64,000 nucleotides of DNA, taken from assembly GCA_016702505.1 (NCBI GenBank), contig JADJDU010000003.1, forward strand, positions 124,001 to 188,000, read 5' to 3'. Made by a program: the position numbers and the translations under genes. The DNA comes from Microthrixaceae bacterium (GTDB lineage: Bacteria; Actinomycetota; Acidimicrobiia; Acidimicrobiales; Iamiaceae). The notes under the pieces are model-generated. The model worked only from the letters and a program-made list of their open reading frames with translations, was not told the origin of the DNA and did no database searches. Positions 46,025 to 54,911 of this stretch are shown here, one piece after another (the first letter of the stretch is position 1; every line of letters starts with the position of its first letter).

Positions 46025-46719
46025 GTTTCCCGCTGGTCGAGACCGTCGGCCCGGGGCCGATCAGGGCCGTGCTGTTCGACTTCGGCCACACCCTCTTCGC
46101 CCATGTCCCCGGACCGGAGGTGATCGAGACCGAGTCGGCACGACTGGGGCATCCGTTGAACCCGACCGAAGCCGTCGAACTGTGGGCCGAGATCGATGCC
46201 GCGGCCATGGACCCTACCGAGGTAGCCCGAGGCCGAGATCTCGACGGCGACGTGTGGCGCACCCGGTGGACCGTCCTCTACGCCCTGGCCGATCGAGCGG
46301 TTGCCGGCCTGGGCTCAGCGCTGGACCACAGCTTCCATGACCCCCACGCCTGGGTCCCCTACGCCGACACCGCCCCCACCCTGGCTGCCCTGACCCATGC
46401 CGGGATAAGGATCGGGGTGGTCAGCAACACCGGGTGGGACGTGCGGACGCCGTTCCAGGTCCGAGGCCTGGACTGCTCGGTCGACGCCTTCACGTTGTCC
46501 TATGAGTGCAAGGCCACCAAGCCCGACCCGGCGATCTTCCTCGAAGCCTGTGCTGCCATCGGGGCCACGCCAGCCGAGACCCTGATGGTCGGCGATGATG
46601 CCCGCGCCGACCGGGGAGCGCTCGACGCCGGACTGGCCGGGGTGGTCCTGGTAGACCCCGCCACCCCGATGGGCGACGTCCACGGCCTCGACGTGGTCAC
46701 CCGAACCGTCTCGGCCTGA
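46021..46719 (+). CDS. HAD-superfamily hydrolase
   Basis: 232 residues from GTG 46021. HAD motifs: I is AVLFDFGHTLFA (the second Asp is replaced by Gly, in the DFGxT form seen in some HADs), II is GVVSNTG, III is the KATKPDPAIF lysine, and IV is LMVGDDARADRGAL. It is probably a small-molecule phosphatase. Coupling with the GDPD suggests a role in glycerol-phosphate turnover, which is inference from position only. Confidence 0.88.
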   Translation: MSFPLVETVGPGPIRAVLFDFGHTLFAHVPGPEVIETESARLGHPLNPTEAVELWAEIDAAAMDPTEVARGRDLDGDVWRTRWTVLYALADRAVAGLGSALDHSFHDPHAWVPYADTAPTLAALTHAGIRIGVVSNTGWDVRTPFQVRGLDCSVDAFTLSYECKATKPDPAIFLEACAAIGATPAETLMVGDDARADRGALDAGLAGVVLVDPATPMGDVHGLDVVTRTVSA

Positions 46720-46753
46720 CCAACCGACCAAGACCGTCCAAGGCGCGTCAGCG

Positions 46754-47932
46754 TCAGTCGCTACCGAGCAGGATGCCGCAGTCGATGTCGGCCACATCGG
46801 TGGTGCCGGTGAGCCCCATGGCCACGTCGATGTCGGAGCGGATCACGCTGAGGACGTGTGCCACACCAGCCTCACCGCGGGCGGCGACCGCCCACGCCCA
46901 GGCCCGGCCGACGAGGCAAGCCTTGGCGCCGAGGGCCATGAACTTCACCACGTCGAGCCCCGAGCGCACTCCCCCGTCGACCAACACGTCCATCTGATCG
47001 CCCACAGCCGCGGCGATGGCGGGAAGGGCCGCCACCGTCGATGACACCGCGTCGAGTTGACGCCCGCCATGGTTGGACACCACCAGCCCGTCGACACCGG
47101 CGTCGGCGGCCCGACGGGCGTCTTCGGTATCGAGCACTCCCTTGACCACCAGCTTGCCGTTCCAGTGTTCCCGGACCCAGGCGATGTCGTCCCAGGTGAC
47201 ACTGGGGTCGAACTGGTTGTCCACCCAGCGCCGGAACGCGACCGGCGTCTTGGCGCCGGGCACCACCTGTTCGAGGTTGCCGAAGATGAGAGGTTTGCCC
47301 CCCACCGCCACCTCGCGGACCCAGCGAGGATGGCCGGCGATGTCCAGCCCCCGGCGGGCCTTGGCCAGACCGCTGGCTTGCCCGGTCATGGCGTTGCGGG
47401 TGTCACGGAACCGGGCCCCGACCACCGGCAGGTCGACGGTGAGGATCAGGACCGGCACGTCCAGCGACGCCGCTTTGGCCATGAGACCTTCGGCGAAGCT
47501 GCGATCGCGCATCACATAGAGCTGGAACCACGGCGGGCGGCTCGATGCCCCGGCCACCTCGTCGAGTCCGCAGATCGACACCGTCGACTCGACGAAGGGA
47601 ACTCCCGCGGTGGTCGCAGCCCGGATGGCCTGGACCTCGGCCCGGGGGGCGAACATCCCAGCCATGCCCACCGGGGCCAAGATCACCGGGGAGGCCAGGT
47701 CCTGGCCGAGGACCGTGGTGGCCTGAGATCGGGTCTCCACGTCGACCATCACCCGCTGACGCAGCTTGATGGCCTCCAACTCGGACACGTTGGCCCGCAT
47801 GGTGGATTCCTCGTACGCCCCACCGTCGATGTAATCGAAGAGCTGGCGCGGCAGTCGGCGTCGCGCCAGCTCTCGATAGTCGCCGATGGTGGCCGGAGCC
47901 ACACCAAGTGGTCGGTCAGGAGTGAATCGCAT
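46754..47932 (-). CDS. FMN-dependent alpha-hydroxy-acid oxidase/dehydrogenase
   Basis: 392 residues from ATG 47932. It shows the LldD/lactate oxidase family: a DYIDGGAYEESTMRAN start, FMN-binding APVGMAGMF, WFQLYVMRDR, ILTVDLPVVGARFRD, KGVLDTEDARRAADAG (Lys), and the active-site VVSNHGGRQLDAVSS (His, Gly, Gly, Arg). It oxidises an L-2-hydroxy acid such as lactate; oxidase, dehydrogenase or monooxygenase mode cannot be told. It may be related to the MftD-type enzyme, but no mycofactocin genes are nearby. Confidence 0.9.
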   Translation of the reverse strand: MRFTPDRPLGVAPATIGDYRELARRRLPRQLFDYIDGGAYEESTMRANVSELEAIKLRQRVMVDVETRSQATTVLGQDLASPVILAPVGMAGMFAPRAEVQAIRAATTAGVPFVESTVSICGLDEVAGASSRPPWFQLYVMRDRSFAEGLMAKAASLDVPVLILTVDLPVVGARFRDTRNAMTGQASGLAKARRGLDIAGHPRWVREVAVGGKPLIFGNLEQVVPGAKTPVAFRRWVDNQFDPSVTWDDIAWVREHWNGKLVVKGVLDTEDARRAADAGVDGLVVSNHGGRQLDAVSSTVAALPAIAAAVGDQMDVLVDGGVRSGLDVVKFMALGAKACLVGRAWAWAVAARGEAGVAHVLSVIRSDIDVAMGLTGTTDVADIDCGILLGSD

Positions 47933-47974
47933 GACCGCCGACGGTACCCGCCGAAGCCGAGCCCCGTAGCTCCG

Positions 47975-48011
47975 CGACCACCCCAGCCAAAGGACCGTGA
48001 CCGGAGACCGG
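47975..48011. repeat. 37-bp imperfect direct repeat, left copy, flanking element B
   Basis: CGACCACCCCAGC then AAAGGACCGTGACCGGAGAC. The same block recurs at 48158-48194 with a few changes. Its last base is the first base of element B. Confidence 0.85.
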
Positions 48012-48123
48012 AACCGTTTGAGCGGAAGCGAGGGAAGCGAGCCCGCTCAAACGCCGGGGATAGGGCGCAGCGAAGCGCGCACCCCTATCCCCGGAACCAG
48101 AAAACGACCGCCGAAGGCGGACC
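48011..48123. repeat. 113-nt three-hairpin extragenic element, copy B (after sucD)
   Basis: Same length and start (GAACCGTTTG) as copy A, and the same CGGAACCAGAAA block at element positions 82-93. Hairpin 1 pairs CGTTTGAGCGG with its complement, hairpin 2 pairs CCGGGGATAGGG with CCCTATCCCCGG, and hairpin 3 is CCGCC-GAA-GGCGG. The stems differ from copy A by paired changes, and CGAAG is kept in the hairpin-2 loop. It is flanked by 37-bp direct repeats and lies downstream of sucD. Confidence 0.9.
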
Positions 48124-48157
48124 AATAGACCCGACCCACCAACGACCCGAACCCCCA

Positions 48158-48194
48158 CGACCACCCCAGCGAAGGACCGGAGACCGGAGACCGG
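48158..48194. repeat. 37-bp imperfect direct repeat, right copy, flanking element B
   Basis: Second copy of the 47975-48011 repeat. It ends seven bases from the sucD stop codon, the same placement as the right repeat of element A after purH. Confidence 0.85.
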
Positions 48195-48201
48195 TCACGG
48201 C

Positions 48202-49087
48202 TCAGAGGCTCTTGACGATCTCCACCATCAGCTCACCGGCCTCGGTGGGGTTGTTGCCCACCTTCACGCCGGCATCGGCCAGGGCCTCCATCTTGGCTGC
48301 CGCGGTGCCCTTGCCACCCGACACGATGGCGCCGGCGTGGCCCATCTTCTTGCCGGGAGGGGCGGTGACACCGGCGATGTAGGCCGAGACCGGCTTGGTC
48401 ATCTTGTTCTTGATGAACTCGGCCGCCTCTTCCTCGGCGGAGCCACCGATCTCACCGATGAGCATCACGGCCTTGGTCTCGGGGTCGGCCTCGAAGGCCT
48501 CCAGGCAGTCGATGAACGACGTGCCGGGAACGGGGTCGCCACCGATGCCGACGCAGGTGGTGACGCCGATGCCCTGGAGCTTGAGCTCGTAGAGGGCCTG
48601 GTAGGTGAGGGTGCCCGAGCGGCTCACGATTCCGACCGGCCCACCGGCCAGGGCGATCTCGCCGGCGGTGATGCCGATGTTGGCCTTGCCGGGGCTGATG
48701 ATGCCGGGGCAGTTGGGACCCAGGATCCGGGTGCCGGGGAAGTCCCGCTTCACCTTGTTGAAGAAGTAGGCCTCGTCCTGGGCGGGGACGCCCTCGGTGA
48801 TGACCACCACCAGCTCCATGCCGGCCTCGGCGGCCTCGAGCACGGCGGCCTTCACGCCCGGGGGCGGGGATGAACACGCACGACACGGTGGCGCCGGTGG
48901 CGGCCTTGGCTTCGGCCACGGTGGCGTAGACCGGGATGCCGTCCACGTCGGTGCCAGCCTTCTTGGGGTTGACGCCGGCCACGACCTGGGTGCCGTAGTC
49001 ACGGTTGCGCAGGCCGTAGAACCGGCCCTGGGAACCGGTCAGGCCCTGATACACGACCTTGGTGTTCTCGTCGACGAAAATCGCCAT
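48202..49087 (-). CDS. sucD: Succinate-CoA ligase, alpha subunit (one frameshift)
   Basis: Starts ATG 49087 (MAIFVDENTKVVYQGLTGSQ). The CoA-binding N-terminus (GRFYGLRNRDYGTQVVAGVN) is in one frame to ATVSCVFIPAPG. Near 48858-48864 one extra G in a G run shifts the frame, after which VKAAVLEAAEAGMELVVVIT continues normally to the end, including the phospho-histidine loop KKMGHAGAIVSGGKG. Removing one base gives 294 residues, the normal size. With SucC it converts succinyl-CoA to succinate with NTP formation in the TCA cycle. The break is probably an assembly error in an essential gene. Confidence 0.93.
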
Positions 49088-49118
49088 CGTTCTGTCTCTC
49101 TTCCTTCGGTCGCGGGGC

Positions 49119-50258
49119 TTACTTGGCCAGCTCGACCGCGGTGCGGGCGGCCTCGAGCATGGTGGGCTTGGACTGGAGCATGTCCGACTCGTGGGCGGCG
49201 AGGATCTCGCGGCCCTGATCGGCGTTGGTGCCGTCGATGCGGATCACGATGGGAGCGTCGATCTTGACGCGTCCCAGGGCGGTGACGATGCCGTTGGCCA
49301 CCTCGTCGCCCTTGGTGATGCCACCGAAGATGTTGATGAAGATGGACTTGACGTTGGGGTCGTTGTTGATGACCTCAAGAGCCCCGGCCATCACCTCGGC
49401 GTTGGCACCGCCGCCGATGTCGAGGAAGTTGGCGGGCTTGCCACCGACCTGGTTGACGATGTCGACGGTGGACATGGCCAGGCCGGCGCCGTTGGCGATG
49501 ACGCCGACGGTGCCGTCTAGGCCGACGTACTGGAGACCCTTGTCGTGGGCGGCCTGCTCGCGCTCGTCACGGACCTGGGTGGCCTCGAAGACCTCCCAGC
49601 CTTCGTGGCGGAACTGGGCGTTGCCGTCCAGGGTGACCTTGGCGTCGAGGGCGTGGACCTCGCCGGTGGGCTTGAGGATGAGCGGGTTGATCTCGCAGAG
49701 GTCGGCGTCGCCCTCGGTGTAGGCCCGGTAGAGCTTGAGGAGGATGTCGACCGCGCCGTCGGTGGCGGCCGGGTTGAGCTTGGCGGCCTCGACCCAGGCG
49801 CGGGCGGCCTCTTCGCTCAGCCCGTCGACCGGGTCGATCCAGATCTTGGCGATGGCGTCGGGGTCGGTCTCGGCCACGGTCTCGATCTCCACGCCGCCCT
49901 GAGCCGAGAGCATGCCAAGGTGCTTCTTGGCCGAGCGATCCAGGGTGAAGCTGGCGTAGTACTCCTCGGCGATGTCGGACGCGAACTCGACCCACACCGT
50001 CTTTACGATGTGGCCCTTGATGTCCAGGCCGATGATGTTTCCGGCGTGTTCACGGGCCTCATCGGCGTTGGCGGCAAGCTTCACGCCACCGGCCTTGCCC
50101 CGTCCACCGACGTGGACCTGGGCCTTGATGACCACCGGGTAGCCGATCCGTTCGGCGGCGGCCACGGCGTCTTCGACGGTGGTCACCGCCTCACCCGGGC
50201 TGACCGGGATGTCGAAGCTCGCGAAGAACTGCTTGCCTTGGTACTCGAGAAGGTCCAC
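49119..50258 (-). CDS. sucC: Succinate-CoA ligase (ADP/GDP-forming), beta subunit
   Basis: 379 residues from GTG 50258 (VDLLEYQGKQFFASFDIPVS), with CAGGAG upstream. The ATP-grasp N-terminus (PVVIKAQVHVGGRGKAGGVK), the metal-binding LCEINPLILKPTGEVHALDA and the C-terminal ligase domain (NFLDIGGGANAEVMAGALEV; IFINIFGGITKGDEVANGIV) are in order. It forms the heterotetrameric TCA enzyme with SucD, encoded 31 bases downstream. Confidence 0.96.
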   Translation of the reverse strand: MDLLEYQGKQFFASFDIPVSPGEAVTTVEDAVAAAERIGYPVVIKAQVHVGGRGKAGGVKLAANADEAREHAGNIIGLDIKGHIVKTVWVEFASDIAEEYYASFTLDRSAKKHLGMLSAQGGVEIETVAETDPDAIAKIWIDPVDGLSEEAARAWVEAAKLNPAATDGAVDILLKLYRAYTEGDADLCEINPLILKPTGEVHALDAKVTLDGNAQFRHEGWEVFEATQVRDEREQAAHDKGLQYVGLDGTVGVIANGAGLAMSTVDIVNQVGGKPANFLDIGGGANAEVMAGALEVINNDPNVKSIFINIFGGITKGDEVANGIVTALGRVKIDAPIVIRIDGTNADQGREILAAHESDMLQSKPTMLEAARTAVELAK

Positions 50259-50394
50259 GAGGACTCCTGGGAGGTAGCGCTGAACACTCAGGCTGGCGGA
50301 TTGGGGGTTGCCGTAGGCACGGCCGCGACTCGCAGGGGCCACGACACGGCAGGGATACTAGGCAGGTGCCTGTGATCGTCCCCCATCCACACCG

Positions 50395-50898
50395 GTGAGC
50401 CCGGTCGAGAGTTCGGGCCACCACGCCGGGCGGGCAGCCCTGGTGGCCCTGGTCGGGGTGGTGGTGCTGTTCGGCACCCTGGGCCTGATCACCCTCACCC
50501 TCAAGGACCGCAACAGTCCCGACCTCCAGTTGGGCGACCAAACCTTCAAGGCGGGCCGGGCCGAGGCCCTGGCCGGACGCATAGCCGAAACCGGGCCCCG
50601 CCTGTATGCCGACGTGTCGGGTCGCAAGGACCGAGACATGATCCTCCACCACATCGGCGACGACCCCGACTCGGGCTGGTACGCCTTCCTGGCCGCCCCC
50701 ATCGACAAACCGCGTGACTGCACCTGGGATTGGCAGGCCGAGGACCGCACGTTCCGAGCCAAGTGCGACCGCGACCTCATCGCCCCAGCCGACGGCGCCG
50801 GCCTGCCCCAGTTCCAGGTGACGGTGGTCGACGGACAGGTGGACGTGGACCTGAACGCGGATGCCCGCAAGCCCTCGGGGTCCACCACGACCCGGTAG
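50395..50898 (+). CDS. Single-pass membrane protein, unknown
   Basis: 167 residues from GTG 50395. One N-terminal transmembrane helix (AALVALVGVVVLFGTLGLIT) is followed by an extracytoplasmic domain of about 120 residues with two cysteines that could pair (DCTWDW, KCDRDL). I do not recognise a domain. It is divergent from sucC and ten bases upstream of the oxidoreductase gene, so probably co-transcribed with it. Confidence 0.7.
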   Translation: MSPVESSGHHAGRAALVALVGVVVLFGTLGLITLTLKDRNSPDLQLGDQTFKAGRAEALAGRIAETGPRLYADVSGRKDRDMILHHIGDDPDSGWYAFLAAPIDKPRDCTWDWQAEDRTFRAKCDRDLIAPADGAGLPQFQVTVVDGQVDVDLNADARKPSGSTTTR

Positions 50899-50908
50899 GT
50901 TTCGCGGC

Positions 50909-51880
50909 ATGCGTCGAGTCGTGTGCACCGCGTGGGGAGAACCCGAGGGCCTGGTCATCGAGGACCTGCCCGACCCCACCCCCGGGCCCGGCCAGGTCGG
51001 GGTCCAGGTCGCAGCGGCAGGGGTGAACTTCGTGGACGCCCTGTTCGTGGCCGGCAGCTATCAGATCAAGGTGCCCCCGCCCTTCACCCCGGGGAGCGAA
51101 CTGGCCGGGACGGTGGTGGCCGTGGGTGAGGACGTGACCAGCCCGACGGTGGGCGACCGGGTGCTGTCGTCGTTGGGGCTGGGCGCCTACGCCAGCCACG
51201 TGGTGGTACCGGCCGCCAGCCTCACCCCCGTTCCCGACAACCTCTCGAGCCCGGCGGCGGCGGCACTGGCTCAGAGCTACTGCACGGCCTGGTTCGCCCT
51301 CACCCGACGGAGCGCGGTCAGACCAGGAGAGACGGTCCTGGTGCTCGGTGCCGGCGGAGGGGTGGGCCTGGCCACCATCGACGTGGCCCGCCACCTGGGG
51401 GCCCGGGTCATCGCCGCCGCTTCCACCGCCGAGAAGCTGGCCGACGCCGTCGCCATGGGCGCCGAGATGACCATCGCCTACGAGGATGAAGACCTCAAGG
51501 CCCGGGCTCGAGAACTGGCCGGTGGCCAACTCGACGTGGTCGTCGACCCCGTGGGCGGCGCCCACACCGAGGCGGCACTGCGGGCCTTGGGCATGGGCGG
51601 AAGGCTGCTCGTCATTGGGTTCGCGGCTGGGGAGATCCCCTCGCTGCGCACCAACCTGGTCCTGCTGAACAACCGAAGCGTCATAGGCGTGGATTGGGGT
51701 GCGTGGGCGATGAGGAACCCCCACGAACAATCCGTGCTGCTGCAAGAGGTGCTCAGCGGAGTGTCCTCCGGCGATCTGCACCCCTCCGAACCTACCGAGA
51801 GACCGCTGGACGGGGTCGGCGCCGTCCTGCGGGACCTGCTGGAACGGAGATTGCAGGGCAAGGTCGTCCTGGTCCCCTGA
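50909..51880 (+). CDS. Quinone oxidoreductase-like (MDR family) NADPH-dependent reductase
   Basis: 323 residues, MRRVVCTAWGEPEGLVIEDL. It belongs to the zinc-independent medium-chain reductase family: an N-terminal GroES-like domain (VGVQVAAAGVNFVDALFVAG; PFTPGSELAGTVVAVGEDV) and a Rossmann domain with VLVLGAGGGVGLATIDVARH. The zinc-ligand cysteines of alcohol dehydrogenases are lacking. Members reduce quinones or enoyl compounds with NADPH. The substrate is unknown. Confidence 0.9.
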   Translation: MRRVVCTAWGEPEGLVIEDLPDPTPGPGQVGVQVAAAGVNFVDALFVAGSYQIKVPPPFTPGSELAGTVVAVGEDVTSPTVGDRVLSSLGLGAYASHVVVPAASLTPVPDNLSSPAAAALAQSYCTAWFALTRRSAVRPGETVLVLGAGGGVGLATIDVARHLGARVIAAASTAEKLADAVAMGAEMTIAYEDEDLKARARELAGGQLDVVVDPVGGAHTEAALRALGMGGRLLVIGFAAGEIPSLRTNLVLLNNRSVIGVDWGAWAMRNPHEQSVLLQEVLSGVSSGDLHPSEPTERPLDGVGAVLRDLLERRLQGKVVLVP

Positions 51881-51906
51881 GCGGGGCCAGGGCTGAGCCC
51901 CTCGGT

Positions 51907-53418
51907 TCAGGCCTCGATCAGACCGTTGACGATCTCCGCCACCTTCTTGCGCTGGATCTTGTCGGTTCCGGTGCGGGGGAAATCGTCCACCTCCACGAAG
52001 TGGGCCGGCACCTTGTAGCGAGACATCCGACCCTCGGCGAAGGCGCGCAACGCGGCCTCGTCGAAGGAGGCCCCGGCTTGGAGGCGGACGGCAGCCACCG
52101 GCACCTCCCCGTCACGGGCATCGGGGTAGGGAACCACCGCGGCCTCGGCCACGTCGGGGTGTTCCTCGAGGTCCTGTTCAACCTCTACGGCGTACACCGA
52201 GTAGCCACCCCGCTTGATGACGTCCTTCATTCGGCCTTCGAAGTTCACCGATCCCAGAGGGCCCCGCCGGACCATGTCACCGGTGCGAAGCCATCCGTCG
52301 CTGGTCAGGGCCGCGGCTGACGCCTCGGGGGCACCGTGGTAACCCTTGAGGATCGACGGGCCCGACAGGTACAGCTCACCCACCGTCCCCACCGGGACCT
52401 CGTTGCCATCGGGGTCGACCACCTTGAACTTCACCCCGGGCAGGGGCAGGCCCATCGATCCGCCCAGCGCGCCGGGAACCAGCGGAGGCGACACCCGCAG
52501 AGCCACCCCGCCTCCGGTCTCGACCATCCCGTAGCCCTCGACGAAGGTGGCGTCACCAACCGGGCCGACGACGGGGAGCTGGGTGGTGGCCCCGAACTTC
52601 TTGAACTGCTGGGACAGCTCTTGGGGCATGGCGTCGGCACCGGAGATGAACATCCGGATCGACTTGAGGTTCCGTTCCGGAGCGCCCGCCTCCAGCATCA
52701 TCCGGTACATGGCTGGCACCCCACCGAAGATGCTGGCCCGCCTGGTCTCGATGGCGTCGAGCACCTTCACCGGGTTGAACTTGGGCATGAAGTAGACGGG
52801 CATGCCCGAACAGGCCCCGGCGATCATCAAGGTGAAGCCGAAGATGTGGGCCACCGGCAGGGCGGCCACCAGCTCGTCCCGGTGCGTACGACGGGGGATC
52901 AGAGCCGTCAGCGGCAGGCCGCCGAACAACGCTCGGTGGGTGAACTGCGCACCCTTGGGCTTGCCGGTGGTCCCCGAGGTGTAGAAGAGGGCAGCCACGT
53001 CACCGGGATCAGCCGGTTCGGCCCGTCCGAGCGGCTTGTCGGTGTCGAGCTCCTCGGCGGTGGCCAGCACCAGGGTGGCCCCGGAGTCTTGGATCACGTG
53101 CTCGACCTCGGCCGGTGCCATCTGGCTGTTCACAGGAGCGGGCAGCCGACCGGCACGGGCCACCGCCAACACCAACAGGAACTGCTCATAGGTGTTGCCG
53201 GTGGCCAGCACGACACGGTCTCCGGGTTCGGTCAGAGCCTGGATGGCCCCAGCCCATCGGTCCACGTCGCCAGCCGCGTCGCTGAACGTCCGAACCCGGC
53301 CCGAGTCGGCCTCCACCACCATCGGTCGGTCGCCGTGGAGGGTGGCCAACCGTTCCATCAACACCCCGAGGGTGAGGTCCTTGCCGCGGGCCAGATCGAA
53401 ACGCACTCCCAGGTTCAT
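51907..53418 (-). CDS. Acyl-CoA synthetase / AMP-dependent ligase
   Basis: 503 residues from ATG 53418. ANL-family motifs: A3 LFYTSGTTGKPKGAQFTHRA, A5 EGYGMVETGGG, A7 GWLRTGDMVRRG, A8 FEGRMKDVIKRGGYSVYAVE, and A10 TGTDKIQRKKVAEI with the catalytic Lys. It activates a carboxylic acid as acyl-AMP and then acyl-CoA. The A5 and pocket residues do not define the substrate. It converges on the quinone oxidoreductase-like gene. Confidence 0.92.
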   Translation of the reverse strand: MNLGVRFDLARGKDLTLGVLMERLATLHGDRPMVVEADSGRVRTFSDAAGDVDRWAGAIQALTEPGDRVVLATGNTYEQFLLVLAVARAGRLPAPVNSQMAPAEVEHVIQDSGATLVLATAEELDTDKPLGRAEPADPGDVAALFYTSGTTGKPKGAQFTHRALFGGLPLTALIPRRTHRDELVAALPVAHIFGFTLMIAGACSGMPVYFMPKFNPVKVLDAIETRRASIFGGVPAMYRMMLEAGAPERNLKSIRMFISGADAMPQELSQQFKKFGATTQLPVVGPVGDATFVEGYGMVETGGGVALRVSPPLVPGALGGSMGLPLPGVKFKVVDPDGNEVPVGTVGELYLSGPSILKGYHGAPEASAAALTSDGWLRTGDMVRRGPLGSVNFEGRMKDVIKRGGYSVYAVEVEQDLEEHPDVAEAAVVPYPDARDGEVPVAAVRLQAGASFDEAALRAFAEGRMSRYKVPAHFVEVDDFPRTGTDKIQRKKVAEIVNGLIEA

Positions 53419-53476
53419 CTGCTCACCCTAGGAACCGGGCCGCCCACCGTGCTAGCCCCGTGGATGGCAACCGCGG

Positions 53477-54832
53477 TCAGACGGGGGGAACATCCTCGAT
53501 GACGCGACCACCACCCCGCCGCTTGGCTCGGTAGAGGGCTACATCGGCCCGGTGCAACAGGTCGTCTACCGATCGAGCTGGGCCGGTAGCCAGACCTACC
53601 GACACACCAAGGCAAACCGGCTCACCTTGGACCAGGACCGGTGAGTCCAACGCCTTCACCAGCCGGTCAGCCATATCGCGGGCCGTGGCGACGTTGGCCC
53701 GGACGAACACGGTGAACTCATCGCCCCCGATCCTCGCCACCTCCGCGACCCCAGCGGTCGCCTCCCGAAGCCGACGGGCCACCTCGACCAGCACGGCGTC
53801 GCCCACGCCGTGGCCCCGGGTGTCGTTCACCGCCTTGAACCCGTCCAGGTCCAAGTAGAGGAGCGCAAGCTCCTCGTCGGCGGCCAGGGCTTCGCCGATC
53901 ACCTGTTGCTGACGAGACCGGTTCAGCAGACCGGTGAGGTGGTCGTGGTCGGCCATGTAGGCGAGGCGACGGTGCTCGGCCGAACGCATCAGAGCCAACC
54001 GGATGTAGCCCAGCGACCGGGACAACTCGAAGTCATGGGCCCGTACCGGAGCCGAGTCGGCCGGGAGCCAGACCGTCATCACCGCCGGTTCGACGTCGGC
54101 CATGGCCGGGATGGGAATGGACCAGAAGCCACGGACCGAATCTGGGATTGCGCCGCACCAGGCCTCATGACAACCGGTCAGCGAGACGACCTGCATCTCA
54201 CCGCTTCGGGCCGCGTCGCACCAGGGTCCCGAGTCGGGATCAGGGGAACGGGCGGGATGCCCGGTTCCGGTGACGCCGGTGAAGCGCTCACCGTCGAAGC
54301 CGAAGTGGATACATACTCCGATGGCCTGAAGGGCCACTGTTATCGATCGGGCCAGGAGCCCGAGCACCACGTTGAGCGGTTCGTCGGCTAGGAGCGCGGC
54401 GAAGAAGGCATCGAGGTGGCGTTGGGCATCCCAGGACATGAAGTAGAAGGTCGTGCCCTGAACGACGGTGTCGAGCAACGGCACCGCTCCGATCGACATC
54501 CACCGGTGAGAGCCGTCCTTGCAGATTATGGGGAAGGCGGTGGGGACACCGATCCCCAGCTCGTCGGCACGGCCCAACTCGTCGATCGACTGGAGCGCCC
54601 TTTCGGCCTCGTCGGGTGGGGTGAACTCCAGCACGTTCCGACCGACCAGTTCGGCCGGCCGATAGCCGAAATCCCGCTCGACCGACCCACCGGCGTAGGT
54701 GACGGTTCCGACCGCATCGGTCACCAGCACCGGCAACGACAAGGTTTCGACAATCACCCGGAAGGCGGCGTCGCTCAGCCCCGGGCCGGGTGCCTCGCTC
54801 TCTCCCATCCATAGCGACGATACCGATGCCAT
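53477..54832 (-). CDS. PAS-GGDEF diguanylate cyclase
   Basis: About 451 residues from ATG 54832. An N-terminal PAS domain (VIVETLSLPVLVTDAVGTVT; then VGRNVLEFTPPDEAERA) with a PAC-like continuation is followed by a GAF-like central region (~150-300) and a C-terminal GGDEF domain. YMADHDHLTGLLNRSRQQ precedes LYLDLDGFKAVND, and the active-site motif RIGGDEFTVFV is intact, so synthesis of cyclic di-GMP is likely. No upstream RxxD inhibitory site is evident. No transmembrane segment is seen, so it senses a cytoplasmic or diffusible signal. It is divergent from the polysaccharide cluster, which c-di-GMP could plausibly regulate. Confidence 0.9.
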   Translation of the reverse strand: MASVSSLWMGESEAPGPGLSDAAFRVIVETLSLPVLVTDAVGTVTYAGGSVERDFGYRPAELVGRNVLEFTPPDEAERALQSIDELGRADELGIGVPTAFPIICKDGSHRWMSIGAVPLLDTVVQGTTFYFMSWDAQRHLDAFFAALLADEPLNVVLGLLARSITVALQAIGVCIHFGFDGERFTGVTGTGHPARSPDPDSGPWCDAARSGEMQVVSLTGCHEAWCGAIPDSVRGFWSIPIPAMADVEPAVMTVWLPADSAPVRAHDFELSRSLGYIRLALMRSAEHRRLAYMADHDHLTGLLNRSRQQQVIGEALAADEELALLYLDLDGFKAVNDTRGHGVGDAVLVEVARRLREATAGVAEVARIGGDEFTVFVRANVATARDMADRLVKALDSPVLVQGEPVCLGVSVGLATGPARSVDDLLHRADVALYRAKRRGGGRVIEDVPPV

Positions 54833-54911
54833 CCGCAACCACGGCAGCTCAGAACACCCGAAACCCGAGAACGGGCCATTGGACCCATGCCCTCGGCTAG
54901 CCTCACGTGCC

